Notes: generated by a model not told the origin, from the sequence alone. A DNA stretch of 64,000 nt from Promicromonospora iranensis (GCF_028994805.1 NZ_JAJQQP010000010.1:186001-250000); one strand, 5' to 3'; numbered from the stretch's first letter, positions 7,817 to 17,300 are shown. Numbers and translations are program-made.

Positions 7817-8820
7817 GATGCGGCCTTCGTCGGTTCGTGGTCGGTGGGCGTGCCGGTGAGGGAGAGGAACACCTCGTCGAGGCTGGGCAGTCGCAGCGAC
7901 AGCTCGGAGACCCCGATGTGGTGCTCGCGCAGCCGGGCGGCGATCTCGAAGAACGCCTCGTCCCCCGACACGGGTACGACGAGCTCGTGCCGGCTGGAGC
8001 GCTCCGGCGCACGACCCGCGACGTCGGCCAGGATCAGGGCGGCCGCGTCCGTGTCGACCGGGTCGTCGGGTCGAAGCGCGATGGTGTGCCCGCCGACCTG
8101 GCTCTTGAGCTCCGCCGGGGTGCCGGAGGCGATGACCCGCCCGTGGTCGATGACCGCGACGGCGTCCGCGAGGGCATCCGCCTCCTCGAGGTACTGGGTG
8201 GTGAGGAGGACGGTGACGCCGTCGGCACTCAGCCCTCGGATCATCTGCCACAGCTCGTCCCGCTTGCCGGGGTCCAGCCCGACCGAGGGCTCGTCCAGGA
8301 AGACCACCTCGGGGTGCCCGACAAGGCTCGCCGCGAGGTCGAGGCGGCGGCGCATGCCGCCGGAGTAACCCGCGACGGGCCGCTTCGCCGCCTCGTCGAG
8401 GCCGAAGCGAGCCAGCAGCTCCGTCGCCCGCCGGACCGCCTGCGCGCGAGGCAGGTCCAGCAGCCGCCCGATCATGACGAGGTTCGCCGCGCCGGTCAGC
8501 TCCTCGTCGACGCTGGTGTGCTGACCCGACAGCGCGATCCGCCGCCGGACCTCCCCCGCGTGCCGCACGACGTCCAGCCCGGCCACCGAAGCGCGTCCGC
8601 CGTCCGGGCGCAGCAGCGTCGCCAGGATCCGGATCATCGTCGTCTTGCCCGCACCGTTGGGCCCCAGCAGGCCCAGCACCTGGCCGCGCGGGGCAGCCAG
8701 GCTGACGCCGTCGAGCGCGGTCACCTTGCCGAATCTCTTGGTCAGCCCTGCCGCTTCGAACCCTTGCTCGCTCACCGGTGTCGCCCTTCGCTTCGCAGGA
8801 ATTTCAGATGCTGTGATCAT
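7813..8820 (-). CDS. ABC transporter ATP-binding protein (DrrA-like)
   Basis: A 335-residue ATPase with Walker A GPNGAGKTT, signature YSGGMRRRLDLA, Walker B VVFLDEPSVGLD and a switch histidine in LLTTQYLEE-type context. The C-terminal extension of about 80 residues, ending in LPSLDEVFLSLTG, is typical of DrrA-type drug exporters. The ATG at 8820 was chosen; a GTG at 8775 would remove 15 non-conserved residues and is also possible. It is coupled to the permease and diverges from a TetR gene, which is the likely regulator. Confidence 0.88.
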   Translation of the reverse strand: MITASEIPAKRRATPVSEQGFEAAGLTKRFGKVTALDGVSLAAPRGQVLGLLGPNGAGKTTMIRILATLLRPDGGRASVAGLDVVRHAGEVRRRIALSGQHTSVDEELTGAANLVMIGRLLDLPRAQAVRRATELLARFGLDEAAKRPVAGYSGGMRRRLDLAASLVGHPEVVFLDEPSVGLDPGKRDELWQMIRGLSADGVTVLLTTQYLEEADALADAVAVIDHGRVIASGTPAELKSQVGGHTIALRPDDPVDTDAAALILADVAGRAPERSSRHELVVPVSGDEAFFEIAARLREHHIGVSELSLRLPSLDEVFLSLTGTPTDHEPTKAAS

Positions 8821-8823
8821 CTG
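8805..8823. promoter_or_regulatory. Inverted repeat in divergent exporter/TetR region
   Basis: CAGATG (8805-8810) and CATCTG (8818-8823) form a 6-bp inverted repeat with a 7-bp centre. It overlaps the start of the exporter gene in an otherwise AT-rich intergenic stretch (TTTTCAGAGTATCTTAAG). It is a plausible operator for the adjacent TetR protein. Confidence 0.45.
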
Positions 8824-8866
8824 GATTTTCAGAGTATCTTAAGCACATGGTTCGAGGAAGGGAGCC

Positions 8867-9979
8867 GTGGTGGTCCGACTGACTCGCGCCGAGCAGCAGG
8901 AGCGCACCCGCAGGGCGGTGCTCGGCGCAGCCCGGGAGGAGTTCGTCGAGCACGGCTACGCCCTCGCGAAGATCGACCGGATCGCCGAGCGGGCAGAGCT
9001 CACCCGCGGCGCGGTGTACTCGAACTTCCCGGGCAAGCGCGCGCTGTACCTGGCGGTCCTGGTCGCGCTCGTCCAGGACCCCGAGGCGGCGGATCCCTCG
9101 CGGCCACCCGGCTCGCTGGCCGACGCGCTGGGCGGGTTCGCCCGGGTCTGGCTGGAGCGCCTGCCCCTGGCCGACGACACGGCGTCGGGGGGCCGCCTGC
9201 AGCTGCGCTCGCTCGCCGGCGTCGTCGACGACGAGCGGGGCCGGACCGTGCTGGCGCAGCTCGCCCGGGTGGAGGCGCTGCTGCTCGCCGTCGGGCTCGA
9301 GTCCTGTGCACCGGAGCGCAGCGAGCCGGCCCGCCGGGTACGGCTGGCCGAGCTGGTGCTGACGATGCTGAGCGGCTCAGCGGCGCTGGCCGAGATGGCA
9401 CCGGGGTTCGGCGACCCGTTCGACCGGGCACGCGCGTGCGAGCACCTGGCCGGGCTCGATCTCGACGACACCTGGGCGCCGTCGTACCTCCCCCACGTCG
9501 AACCCGCGGAGCCGGTGCACGACGCGTGGACGCCGCCCGCCGGGCTGGCCGACGAGATAGCGGGCGGCGCCGTCGATCTCGGCGCTGACGGGCTGATCAC
9601 GGTGCTCGGCGCTCACCGCCTGGGCGCCGTCGAGGAAGCGGTCCGTACGGTGCGGCCCGGCGAGCAGGCGACGGTCGTCGTCGTCGCGAGCGATCCTGCC
9701 GAGACGTCGAACCTCGTGCGGCTCCGGGTGGCCGACGCCGTCGGGAGCCTGCGCCGGGTCTTCGGCCCGGAGCCGTGGCAGCACGTGCGGCTCGTCATCG
9801 ACGACGCGGCCGTGGCGGCGTCGGCCATCGGCCTGTCCGGGGTCGGCGACGACACCCAGGCGGCCGTGCTCGTCCGGGACGGCCTGATCACGGCCCGGGC
9901 CCAGGGGCTGGGCGCGGCGTACGCCGCCACGACCGCGCACCACCCGCCACCCTCGGCCACCTCACGGCGCCCCCGTTGA
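8867..9979 (+). CDS. TetR family regulator with long C-terminal domain
   Basis: A 370-residue regulator, much longer than the usual 190-230. The N-terminal TetR helix-turn-helix covers residues 6-60 (RTRRAVLGAAREEFVEHGY, AELTRGAVYSNFPGKRALY). The C-terminal extension of about 150 residues after ~215 looks globular (ITVLGAHRLGAVEEAV, VVVVASDPAETSNLVRLR), possibly a second alpha/beta domain. A GAAGGGAG ribosome site precedes tandem GTG codons at 8867 and 8870. It diverges from the DrrAB-like exporter and probably represses it. Confidence 0.85.
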   Translation: MVVRLTRAEQQERTRRAVLGAAREEFVEHGYALAKIDRIAERAELTRGAVYSNFPGKRALYLAVLVALVQDPEAADPSRPPGSLADALGGFARVWLERLPLADDTASGGRLQLRSLAGVVDDERGRTVLAQLARVEALLLAVGLESCAPERSEPARRVRLAELVLTMLSGSAALAEMAPGFGDPFDRARACEHLAGLDLDDTWAPSYLPHVEPAEPVHDAWTPPAGLADEIAGGAVDLGADGLITVLGAHRLGAVEEAVRTVRPGEQATVVVVASDPAETSNLVRLRVADAVGSLRRVFGPEPWQHVRLVIDDAAVAASAIGLSGVGDDTQAAVLVRDGLITARAQGLGAAYAATTAHHPPPSATSRRPR

Positions 9980-10036
9980 CGGTGGCGGCCTGCTGCTCCG
10001 ACCCGCACTCCGATCCCGGACGCGTCAAGATGGAGC

Positions 10037-11623
10037 ATGCTGCTCGCCGAGGTCGCCGCCACCTCCGACGCCGTCGCCGCCACGCGCTCACGCCTTGCCA
10101 AGCGCGCGGCCATCGCCGACCTGCTGCGCCGTGCGGCCGCGGGTGACCAGGCGGCAGGCGACCGAGCCGCCCGCGACGCCGCCGCGGACATCGAGATCGT
10201 GGTCTCCTACATCGCCGGCACCCTGCGCCAGCGCCGTACCGGTCTCGGCTGGGCGGCGCTGCGCGACCTCCCGCCGCCGGCGACCGACGCCACGCTCACG
10301 GTGCGCGACGTCGACACGGCCTTCGCCGAGATGGCGGCCCTCGAAGGCCCCGGTTCCGCCCAGGCCCGATCGTCCGCTGCCGCCACGCTGTTCGGCGCCG
10401 CCACGGACCGTGAGCAAGCCTTCCTCCGCGGCCTCGTCGCGGGCGAGCTGCGGCAGGGCGCGCTCGACTCCGTGGTGGTCGACGCCGTCGCCGAGGCCGC
10501 CGGCACTCCCCCGGACGCCGTCCGCCGCGCCGTCATGATGCGCGGCGCGACCGGCCCGGTGGCGAGCGCCGCGCTCCTCGCGGAGGACCCGGCCGCCACG
10601 CTGGCGGAGTTCACGCTCGAGGTGGGCCGCCCCGTGCGGCCCATGCTCGCCCAGTCGGCGCCGGACCTCGCCGCCGCCTTCGAGAAGCTCGGCCCCGACG
10701 GGAAGACCGAGCTGTGCGTGGACGTCAAGCTCGACGGCATCCGCATCCAGGTGCACCGCCTCGGCGACGACGTCCGCGTCGTCACACGCTCGCTGGACGA
10801 CATCACCGAGCGTGTCCCGGAGATCGTCGACGTGGTGCGGGCGCTCCCGGCCGATCGTCTGGTGCTCGACGGCGAGGCACTCGCGGTCGGGCCGGACGGC
10901 GTGCCGCGGCCGTTCCAGGAGACCGCCGCCCGCTCCGCCACCCGGGAGTCGACGCCGGAGGCGGAGCTCGCCGCGCAGCTCCAGCTGTCCCCGTTCTTCT
11001 TCGACGTGCTGCACGCCGACGGGCGCGACCTGGTGGACGCGCCGCTCCGCGAGCGCCTCGCGGTGCTCGACGAGGTGGCCGCGCCGCACACGGTGCGCCG
11101 TCTGCTGACCTCGGACGCCGACGCCGCCGCCGAGTTCTTCGCGGGCGCGCTGCGTGAGGGCCAGGAGGGTGTCGTGGTGAAGTCCCTCGACACGCCCTAC
11201 GCGGCCGGACGCCGGGGCGCGGGCTGGGTCAAGGTCAAGCCGCGCCAGACGCTCGACCTCGTGGTGCTCGCCGTCGAGCGCGGCTCGGGCCGGCGCCAGG
11301 GCTGGTTGTCGAACATCCACCTCGGTGCGCGCGATCCCGAGGGCGGTTTCGTGATGCTGGGAAAGACCTTCAAGGGCATGACCGACGAGATGCTGAAGTG
11401 GCAGACCGAGCGGTTCACCGAGCTCAGGACCGGCGACGACGGGTGGGTGGTGACCGTGCGCCCGGAGCAGGTGGTGGAGATCGCCTTCGACGGGCTGCAG
11501 CGCTCGACGCGCTACCCGGGCGGCCTGGCGCTGCGGTTCGCGCGCGTGCTCCGGTATCGCGACGACAAGAGCGCGGCGGAGGCGGACACGATCGAAGCGG
11601 TGCGGACCCTGGCGGGGTTCTGA
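10037..11623 (+). CDS. ligB: ATP-dependent DNA ligase LigB
   Basis: A 528-residue ATP-dependent DNA ligase. The N-terminal DNA-binding domain begins MLLAEVAATSDAVAATRSRL and is followed by the nucleotidyltransferase domain with the adenylated lysine K231 in VKLDG (motif I) and EGVVVKSL (motif IV). The OB fold is C-terminal, including the GWVKVKPRQTLDLVVLA and LSNIHLGARDPEGGF stretches. Sequence and length closely match what I remember of mycobacterial LigB (about 507 residues). LigB-type ligases seal nicks and are usually dispensable next to the NAD-dependent LigA. It is monocistronic. Confidence 0.93.
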   Translation: MLLAEVAATSDAVAATRSRLAKRAAIADLLRRAAAGDQAAGDRAARDAAADIEIVVSYIAGTLRQRRTGLGWAALRDLPPPATDATLTVRDVDTAFAEMAALEGPGSAQARSSAAATLFGAATDREQAFLRGLVAGELRQGALDSVVVDAVAEAAGTPPDAVRRAVMMRGATGPVASAALLAEDPAATLAEFTLEVGRPVRPMLAQSAPDLAAAFEKLGPDGKTELCVDVKLDGIRIQVHRLGDDVRVVTRSLDDITERVPEIVDVVRALPADRLVLDGEALAVGPDGVPRPFQETAARSATRESTPEAELAAQLQLSPFFFDVLHADGRDLVDAPLRERLAVLDEVAAPHTVRRLLTSDADAAAEFFAGALREGQEGVVVKSLDTPYAAGRRGAGWVKVKPRQTLDLVVLAVERGSGRRQGWLSNIHLGARDPEGGFVMLGKTFKGMTDEMLKWQTERFTELRTGDDGWVVTVRPEQVVEIAFDGLQRSTRYPGGLALRFARVLRYRDDKSAAEADTIEAVRTLAGF

Positions 11624-11765
11624 CCGGGTCGGAGCGTCCCTCGGCACGGGGTCCGAGGGTTGGCACACGTCCCGCTTCTCCGTAGGTTGTGTCCTGCTCC
11701 GGGGCACGTCAGCGCGTGTGGACCGCCCTGTTCCGATGCGCCCGACGACGAGCGAGGGGAACCAC

Positions 11766-12797
11766 ATGAGTGACGTCCGACAGGTCCGCGGCTGGTTCGA
11801 CGGCGCAGCGTTCCGACGGGATCTCCGGGCGGCCTGGCTCGACGCGTCGATCGCGCTGGTGGTCACGCTCGCGGTCTTCGCCTGGCTCACGTGGCGCGTG
11901 CACGCCGGGACGTCGGCGACGCTCGGCGTCATGCCGTACCTCGCGGGAGGTGCCGGGACCTACTGGATGTACTGGATGTGCCAGGCGTTCGGCTGGTCCG
12001 GCCTGCTCTGGGCCTGGATCACCGTCCTGCTCGGTCTGCTCCGGTCCAGCCGTCCGCAGCCCTGGCTCCGCCTGTCGCCGTCGACCGTCGAGAAGCTCCA
12101 TCGCACCACCAGCCTGACGACCGTGGTGCTGATGTTCGGGCACGCCTTCTGGTTCTTCGCCGAGGAGGTGCGCGGCAACGCCGAGGGCCTCGACCCGGCC
12201 GGCAACCTCTGGTACGCCTTCGTGCGGGTCTTCGTGCCCGGCGCCTACCCCAGCGGTACGGGGGTCATCGCGATCCTCATCGGGCTGCTGGCCCTCTACC
12301 TGGCGATCCCGCTGGGACTGGCCTACTACGTGCGGCGACGGATCGGTGCCAAGACCTGGCGGGTGCTGCACGCCTCGATCATCGTCGTCTACGTCCTGAG
12401 CGTCTGGCACACGCTGCTGTACGGCACCAACGTCTGGTACGACGGCTGGTTCCGCACCACCGTGTGGTTGCTGCAGCTGCCCGTCGCGGCACTGCTGCTG
12501 GTCCGGCTCCTCGCCCCGGCACACCGGCCCGTCCATCGGCCCCTGGACACGGTGGGCCGCTGGGTGGCCCGCAGCGCGGTGGCGCTCTCGGTCGTCGTCG
12601 TGCTGGCCGTCGCGGGGACAGGGCGCGACGGCGGCCGGACTCCCGGCGTCGACGGCGCCGAGCTCAACGTCACTCCCGTCATGGTGTGGACCGGCCTGGT
12701 GGTGTTCGTCACGGTGGTCGGCATCACGGTGGTGCGGGCGCACCGCGCTGCCGCACGGCAGCGCACCGCACCGCGCGCGTCGGCCGACGCCGGCTGA
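11766..12797 (+). CDS. Ferric-reductase-like transmembrane protein
   Basis: A 343-residue integral membrane protein with about seven transmembrane helices. Histidines in KLHRTTS, FGHAFWFF, LHASIIVV and SVWHTLL are spaced as haem ligands in the ferric-reductase-like transmembrane domain (also seen in MsrQ and NOX relatives). There is no FAD/NAD domain, so an electron partner would be separate. The start at 11766 follows GAGGGGAA; the frame is open to 11718 but lacks a ribosome site. It lies upstream of a P450 and a sulfotransferase, which makes a redox link possible but unproven. Confidence 0.75.
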   Translation: MSDVRQVRGWFDGAAFRRDLRAAWLDASIALVVTLAVFAWLTWRVHAGTSATLGVMPYLAGGAGTYWMYWMCQAFGWSGLLWAWITVLLGLLRSSRPQPWLRLSPSTVEKLHRTTSLTTVVLMFGHAFWFFAEEVRGNAEGLDPAGNLWYAFVRVFVPGAYPSGTGVIAILIGLLALYLAIPLGLAYYVRRRIGAKTWRVLHASIIVVYVLSVWHTLLYGTNVWYDGWFRTTVWLLQLPVAALLLVRLLAPAHRPVHRPLDTVGRWVARSAVALSVVVVLAVAGTGRDGGRTPGVDGAELNVTPVMVWTGLVVFVTVVGITVVRAHRAAARQRTAPRASADAG

Positions 12798-12922
12798 GCC
12801 CCCGACCCGGCGTCCCCGCCGCCCGTTCCACCCGGATGCCGGGGCGGCCTCGACATATAGGTACATATCCGGCAGGGTTTGGCCAGGAACCACCACCTGT
12901 ACCCGACCCAGACGGGGACTCG

Positions 12923-14236
12923 ATGCGCTCGACCATGATCGACGGCGTCGCCGGCACGGACGGCGCCGTCAGCGGTGACTCCGCCGGCCGGCCCGTGAAG
13001 CTCTACGACCCTGCCACCGTCACAGCCGTCACCGAGCTGACCGGCACGCCCGACCCGGGCGTCGTCCACGCACGCCTGCGCGAGGAGTGGGGGGATGTCG
13101 CCCCTGTCGAGCTGGCGCCCGGCGCCCGCGCCTGGCTCGTGACGGAGTACCGGACCATCGTCGCGATGGCCAGGGGCCAGTTCCCCCTCACGACGACGAC
13201 GCAGACCTGGAGCGGCCACGAGCGTCCGAGGCCGTCCGCCGACGCGCCGATGCTCCGGCCGCTGGCGGCCACCGACCGGCCGATGGTGGAGCAGACCGAC
13301 GGGAGCGTGCACGACCGGCTCCGCACCCCGCTCGACGAGGTGCTGGGTGTGATCGACGACGCCGAGGTCGCCAAGACCACGCGGGCCCGGTGCGAAGAGC
13401 TCATCGACGGGTTCGCCGCGACCGGCGTGGCCGACCTCGTGCGCGAGTACGTGGCGCCGCTGCCCCAGCTGACGCTCGGCGCGCTCCTCGGCTTCGACCC
13501 CGCGACCGCGCAGCAGGTGTTCGAGGCCGCCGCGCGCCGAGCGGCGGAGCGTGATGCCGCACCGGCGGTGCACGAGGTGAGCTTCCTGCTCTCCGCACAG
13601 ACGGCGGCCCGCCGGCCCGACGGCGGGCTCTCCCCCGCCGGGCGCCTCGCACGGCACACCGCCTACGCGAGCACCGCGGAGGCGGCGCACGGCGTCCTGT
13701 CGCTGACCGCCACCGCGGCCCTCGGCATCCAGGCCTGGCTCGCACAGACGCTCTACCTCTCGCTCACCGACGCACAGTTCGCCGGGCGGCTCGCGGGCGG
13801 ACGGCTCGGGACCGACGAAGCCCTCGACGAGGTGCTGTGGACGGCATCGCCGGTCAGCTCCCTGGCGCCCCGGATCGCCGTCGAGGACTTCCTGCTCGAC
13901 GGCAAGCTCGTGCAGGCGGGGGACGCGATGCTGCTTGCCGTCGGGGCAGTCGGCTCGGACCCGAGCATCCGCGGCGCGGGTCCGTGGGACGGGTCCGGCG
14001 GCAGCGCCCACCTCGCGTTCGGCGTCGGCACCCACGCGTGTCCCGCGCCGCACCTCGCCCGGCTGATCGTCCGGACGGCCGCCGAGACCTTGCACCGCCG
14101 CCTCTCGCCCGCGCTCTCGCTGCGGCCGGACGAGGCCCAGTGGGCGCCGGACTTCCGTTTTCGACTGTTGGAAGCGCTCCCAGTCGTCTTCACCCCCGAG
14201 CAATCATCACCGAGGCCCGAGCCGTTCGTCCGGTGA
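12923..14236 (+). CDS. Deviant cytochrome P450 (CYP157-like, ExxW)
   Basis: A 437-residue soluble P450-fold protein. The haem-binding loop reads FGVGTHACP at residues 366-374, with the thiolate C373. Two otherwise near-invariant motifs are altered. The K-helix ExxR is E303-V-L-W306, and the I-helix region (about 256-272) lacks the AGxxT oxygen-activating motif. CYP157-type P450s of Streptomyces, often encoded in conservon operons, are known to replace the ExxR arginine with tryptophan, so this is probably a relative. No conservon kinase, roadblock or GTPase gene is adjacent. It may have an unusual activity or a regulatory role. The sulfotransferase gene follows 51 bp later. Confidence 0.8.
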   Translation: MRSTMIDGVAGTDGAVSGDSAGRPVKLYDPATVTAVTELTGTPDPGVVHARLREEWGDVAPVELAPGARAWLVTEYRTIVAMARGQFPLTTTTQTWSGHERPRPSADAPMLRPLAATDRPMVEQTDGSVHDRLRTPLDEVLGVIDDAEVAKTTRARCEELIDGFAATGVADLVREYVAPLPQLTLGALLGFDPATAQQVFEAAARRAAERDAAPAVHEVSFLLSAQTAARRPDGGLSPAGRLARHTAYASTAEAAHGVLSLTATAALGIQAWLAQTLYLSLTDAQFAGRLAGGRLGTDEALDEVLWTASPVSSLAPRIAVEDFLLDGKLVQAGDAMLLAVGAVGSDPSIRGAGPWDGSGGSAHLAFGVGTHACPAPHLARLIVRTAAETLHRRLSPALSLRPDEAQWAPDFRFRLLEALPVVFTPEQSSPRPEPFVR

Positions 14237-14287
14237 ACCTTGACGAAGCCGCACGACACGCCATGCCGATCGCACGAGAGGGACACC

Positions 14288-15517
14288 GTGAGCCGTACGA
14301 CCCGAGCCTCCAAGGTTCTCAATACCGTTCTCGCCCCTGTGGGCCGGGGGCGCGAGGATCCGATGAACGCGTGGGCGAAGGCCTCCGCCCAGGTCGAGAG
14401 GGACGCGGGCACGCAGGACCGGAAGTTCGCCGACGGCCTCGGCGCCGTGCTCTCGAGCATCGCCGCTGAACCGCGCCTGACGCCCCTGGGCTGGACGTTC
14501 GTCCTCAGCTCGATCAAGGACCGGTACGCCAACCGGCTGCGCATCAACAGGCTGCTGGTCGAGCACCCCGAGATCGCTGACGAGCCCATCGCGGACCCCG
14601 TGTTCGTGCTCGGGCTACCCCGCACCGCGACCACGCTCACCCATCGGGTGCTGGCCGCATCGCCTGCCCACCGGGGCCCGCTCATGTGGGAGATGTCCCA
14701 CACGGGGCTCGAGGACGCGGCCGTCGCGGCACGCGAGATCAAGAAGCTCGACCAGGGCAGCCAGTTCGTCACCGGCCTGTTCGCGCCGGGGCTCAAGGAC
14801 ATGCACCCGAGCCGTGCCCAGCACCCGGAGGAGTCGATGATGCTCCTTCCGCACGGCACCTTCTGGTCGTTGCTGCACGGCAGCCTGCCCGCCTACCGTG
14901 GCTGGTACGCGCGCCGCAGCGCGGAGGACCTGGCCGGCGACTACGCGTACCTGAAGCGCGGTCTGCAGGTGCTCCAGCACGGACGCGAGCGCAAGCGCTG
15001 GATCGTCAAGTACCCCGGACACCTGAACGACATGGCGGCGATCCAGGAGGTGTTCCCTGACGCCACCTTCGTGTGGACGCACCGTGACCCGGCCACCGTC
15101 CTCGGCTCGACCTGCAGCCTCGTGGAGACCATGTGGTCGATGTACCAGAAGGACCCGGACCCCCTGGAGGTCGGGCAGCTCGTGCTGGAGACCATGGTCA
15201 CGTGGGTGAACACCGCCCTGGAGTCCCGGCTCAGCCTGCCGCCGTCGTCCATCGTGGACGTGCCGTACCACGCGCTGAGCGCCGACCCGCACACCGAGGT
15301 GCCGCGGCTGTACTCGGCGATCGGGGCCACCTGGTCCGCGAGCGACCGGGCCCAGCTCGACCAGGTGCTCGCCCGGCCGGCGGGAACCCGTCCGCACCAG
15401 TACGACATGCGGCGCTACGGGCTGCAGCCGGATCAGGTCGAGGAAGCGTTCGCGGGGTACCTGCGCCTGCTGAACACCATCGACGTGCTGGACGCGAAGC
15501 CGCAGGCCGAGATGTGA
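14288..15517 (+). CDS. Sulfotransferase family protein
   Basis: A 409-residue protein of the PAPS-dependent sulfotransferase family. The 5'-phosphosulfate loop reads FVLGLPRTATTLTHRVLA near residue 105, and the 3'-phosphate region contains FVWTHRDPATVLGS. It should transfer sulfate from PAPS to a hydroxyl or amine of a small molecule or lipid; the acceptor is unknown. The GTG at 14288 follows GAGAGGGA, so I prefer it to the upstream ATG at 14240, which overlaps nothing but lacks a ribosome site. The P450 gene ends 51 bp upstream in the same direction, suggesting a shared transcript and perhaps a modified hydrophobic product. Confidence 0.85.
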   Translation: MSRTTRASKVLNTVLAPVGRGREDPMNAWAKASAQVERDAGTQDRKFADGLGAVLSSIAAEPRLTPLGWTFVLSSIKDRYANRLRINRLLVEHPEIADEPIADPVFVLGLPRTATTLTHRVLAASPAHRGPLMWEMSHTGLEDAAVAAREIKKLDQGSQFVTGLFAPGLKDMHPSRAQHPEESMMLLPHGTFWSLLHGSLPAYRGWYARRSAEDLAGDYAYLKRGLQVLQHGRERKRWIVKYPGHLNDMAAIQEVFPDATFVWTHRDPATVLGSTCSLVETMWSMYQKDPDPLEVGQLVLETMVTWVNTALESRLSLPPSSIVDVPYHALSADPHTEVPRLYSAIGATWSASDRAQLDQVLARPAGTRPHQYDMRRYGLQPDQVEEAFAGYLRLLNTIDVLDAKPQAEM

Positions 15518-15575
15518 CGGCTGCCGTCGCGGGCCTGCGGGCCCGCGACGGCGCCACCTCCACCAGGATGCGCGG

Positions 15576-17300
15576 TCAGCTCCCGGGGGCTCTCCGGACG
15601 GCGATCGGTGCGGCGTCCCGCAGCTGCCGCACGTAGGGGTGTGCCGGCTCGTCGAAGACCGTCGCCGCCGGGCCCGACGCGACGATGCGGCCCTCCTGCA
15701 GGACGGCGATGTCGTCGCTCATGTGCAGCGCCACGCCGAGGTCGTGGGTGATCAGGAGGTAGGCGAGGTTCCGCTCGCGCTGGAGCCGGTCGAGCAGGTC
15801 GAGCACCTGTGCCTGGACCGAGACGTCGAGCGCGGAGACCGGCTCGTCGAGGATCAGCACGCGGGGGTCGGCTGCGAGCGCCCGGGCGACGGAGACGCGC
15901 TGGCGCTGGCCGCCGGACAGGTGCAGGGGGCGACGGGTGGCTGTTGCCGGGTCGAGGCCCACGGTGTCCAGCAGCTCCGCGATCTCCCCGCGGACGGATC
16001 CGGGACGGGTCGTCCGGCCCCGGGTGAGGGCGTCCGCGAGGACGGCGCCGACGGTCCAGCGGGGGTCGAAGGAGCTGAGGGCGTCCTGGAACACGGCGCC
16101 GACGAGGGGCCGGCGCGGGCGCCGTCGGGCCTCGGGCAGCGGGATCCAGGGTTCGCCGAGCACCGTGACCGTGCCGGCGTCGGGCCGCTCCAGCCCGAGG
16201 AGGAGGCGGGCGGTGGTGGACTTGCCCGACCCGGACTCGCCGACCAGCCCGAGCGTCCGGCCGGCGCGGAGCGAGAGGGACACGTCGTCGGCGGCGACGA
16301 TCTCCCGCCCACCGACGTGAAAGCTGCGGCTGAGCCCCGCAGCCTCGATCAGCACATCGCCGAACGCAGGCTCGGTCGCTCCATCCGCGCCGAGGACGTC
16401 GAACGTAGGCTCCGTCGCCTTGTCGGCGGTCATGCCGCTACAACTCCTACGTTCGACGGCGGCGGTCGGCGCACCGTCCGCGTCCGAGAGGGGTGTGCCG
16501 CGGGGGCGGCCCGCCGGGACGGCGGCCACCAGCTTGCGCGTGTACGGGTGTCGGGGCCGCTCGAACACCTCCGCCGGGGTGCCCTCCTCGACGACCACCC
16601 CGTCGGTCATGACGAGCACCCGGTCGGCGATGCCCAGGACCACCGACAGGTCGTGGCTGATGAGCAGCACCCCGGTGCCGTCGTCGCGCAGCTGACCCAG
16701 CAGCCGGAGCACACCGGCCTGGACGGGCTGGTCCAGCGCGGTGGTGGGCTCGTCGGCGACGACCAGCCGCGGTTCACCCGCGATGCCGGCGGCGATGAGG
16801 GCGCGCTGCCGCTGCCCGCCGGAGAGCTGGCCGGGACGCTGGCCGGCCCGCAGCTCGGCGTCGGGCAGGCCCACCCGTCCCAGGAGCTCGATGGTGCGCG
16901 TGCGGCGGCCGGCTGCGTCGAGGCCGGTGTGCAGGGCGAGCGTGTCGCCGATCTCGCGGCCGACCGGCCGCAGAGGGTCGAGCGAGACGAGCGCGTCCTG
17001 CGCGATCAGGCCGACCGTGCCGCCGCGCAGACGACGCAGACGCCGTCCGGACAGCGAGAGCACGTCCTGCCCGGCGACGGTCAGCTCCGCGGCGGTGACC
17101 CGCGCCCCCTCCCCCGCGAGACCGACGATGCTGCGCGCGGTGACGCTCTTGCCCGAGCCCGACTCACCGACGATCGCCACGCACTCGCCGGCCGCCACCT
17201 GGAAGCTGACGCCGTCGACGACGCGGCGCTCGCCCCGCCGGTCCGGGAACACGACGACCAGGTCCTGGACGCTCAGCACCGGCTCGGTCGGCCCGCTCAT
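15576..17300 (-). CDS. Peptide ABC transporter, fused double ATPase (DppDF-like)
   Basis: A 574-residue fusion of two oligopeptide-type ABC ATPases. Each half has Walker A GESGSGKS, a LSGGQRQR signature and its own Walker B (LVVADEPTTALD, VLILDEPVSALD); each ends with the peptide-transporter motif HPYTRKL or HPYVRQL. A linker of about 50 residues joins them. The ATG at 17300 overlaps the permease stop by 4 bp. It energises import of peptides or a related solute through the two permeases encoded just upstream. Confidence 0.92.
   Translation of the reverse strand: MSGPTEPVLSVQDLVVVFPDRRGERRVVDGVSFQVAAGECVAIVGESGSGKSVTARSIVGLAGEGARVTAAELTVAGQDVLSLSGRRLRRLRGGTVGLIAQDALVSLDPLRPVGREIGDTLALHTGLDAAGRRTRTIELLGRVGLPDAELRAGQRPGQLSGGQRQRALIAAGIAGEPRLVVADEPTTALDQPVQAGVLRLLGQLRDDGTGVLLISHDLSVVLGIADRVLVMTDGVVVEEGTPAEVFERPRHPYTRKLVAAVPAGRPRGTPLSDADGAPTAAVERRSCSGMTADKATEPTFDVLGADGATEPAFGDVLIEAAGLSRSFHVGGREIVAADDVSLSLRAGRTLGLVGESGSGKSTTARLLLGLERPDAGTVTVLGEPWIPLPEARRRPRRPLVGAVFQDALSSFDPRWTVGAVLADALTRGRTTRPGSVRGEIAELLDTVGLDPATATRRPLHLSGGQRQRVSVARALAADPRVLILDEPVSALDVSVQAQVLDLLDRLQRERNLAYLLITHDLGVALHMSDDIAVLQEGRIVASGPAATVFDEPAHPYVRQLRDAAPIAVRRAPGS

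Noticed and set aside
11891-14236. 781-residue apparent fusion ending in the P450
   Set aside because: The first 340 codons are an alternate frame of the ferric-reductase-like gene; the P450 starts at 12923.
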